64,000 bases of DNA from Lumbricus terrestris. Its lineage: Eukaryota > Annelida > Clitellata > Crassiclitellata > Lumbricidae. Both the position numbers and the translations under genes were made by a program. The stretch is from NCBI GenBank assembly GCA_949752735.1, contig OX457042.1, forward strand, positions 26,741,400 to 26,805,399, in the 5' to 3' direction. The notes beneath the pieces were generated by a model, which did no database searches, was not told the origin of the DNA, and worked only from the letters and a program-made list of their open reading frames with translations. Positions 63,970 to 64,000 of this stretch are shown here, piece after piece. How positions within the stretch are numbered: position 1 is the stretch's first letter; every line of letters starts with the position of its first letter.

Positions 63970-64000
63970 GATGGCGCATGAACAGTCCTCTCCCTCACCG

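Overview
The window is nuclear DNA of a multicellular animal, most likely an aquatic invertebrate. Genes are split into many short exons separated by AT-rich introns. The proteins are metazoan in type: a ciliary planar-polarity GTPase, a germline FKBP6, and a Hedgehog co-receptor of the Ihog/CDON/BOC family. The repeats (L2/CR1-like LINE tails, tRNA-derived SINEs, many hAT-type MITEs) fit an invertebrate. The sequence does not let me name a phylum.

Layout. (1) About 1-5250: tandem repeats, then the 3' exons of the mitochondrial ribosomal protein gene MRPS11 (+). (2) 6981-20650: a complete 13-exon PSMC3 (+), the 26S proteasome ATPase Rpt5; its 5-kb intron 11 holds a decayed 4.3-kb inverted-repeat transposon. 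(3) 33897-21382 (-): a 13-exon FKBP6-like gene, convergent with PSMC3. (4) 35787-40832 (+): a 5-exon CPLANE2/RSG1, head to head with FKBP6. (5) 57357-44104 (-): twelve exons of a CDON/BOC/Ihog-like receptor, convergent with CPLANE2, with its 5' end missing. (6) 57400-64000: no gene recognised, only microsatellites, LINE fragments and a polypyrimidine tract.

The exon models were joined by hand using splice dinucleotides, reading-frame phase and agreement with family sequences. PSMC3 (429 aa), FKBP6 (499 aa) and CPLANE2 (243 aa) each close in frame from ATG to stop. The genes have unrelated jobs (mitochondrial translation, protein degradation, piRNA/germline chaperoning, ciliogenesis, Hedgehog reception) and show no shared pathway.

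Most of the unusual content is mobile DNA. At least fourteen elements have terminal inverted repeats, nearly all flanked by 8-bp target duplications that can be read directly. They fall into several families; two sit in one minisatellite array and one carries a 13-copy internal minisatellite. No prokaryote-type system, CRISPR array or viral gene was seen.
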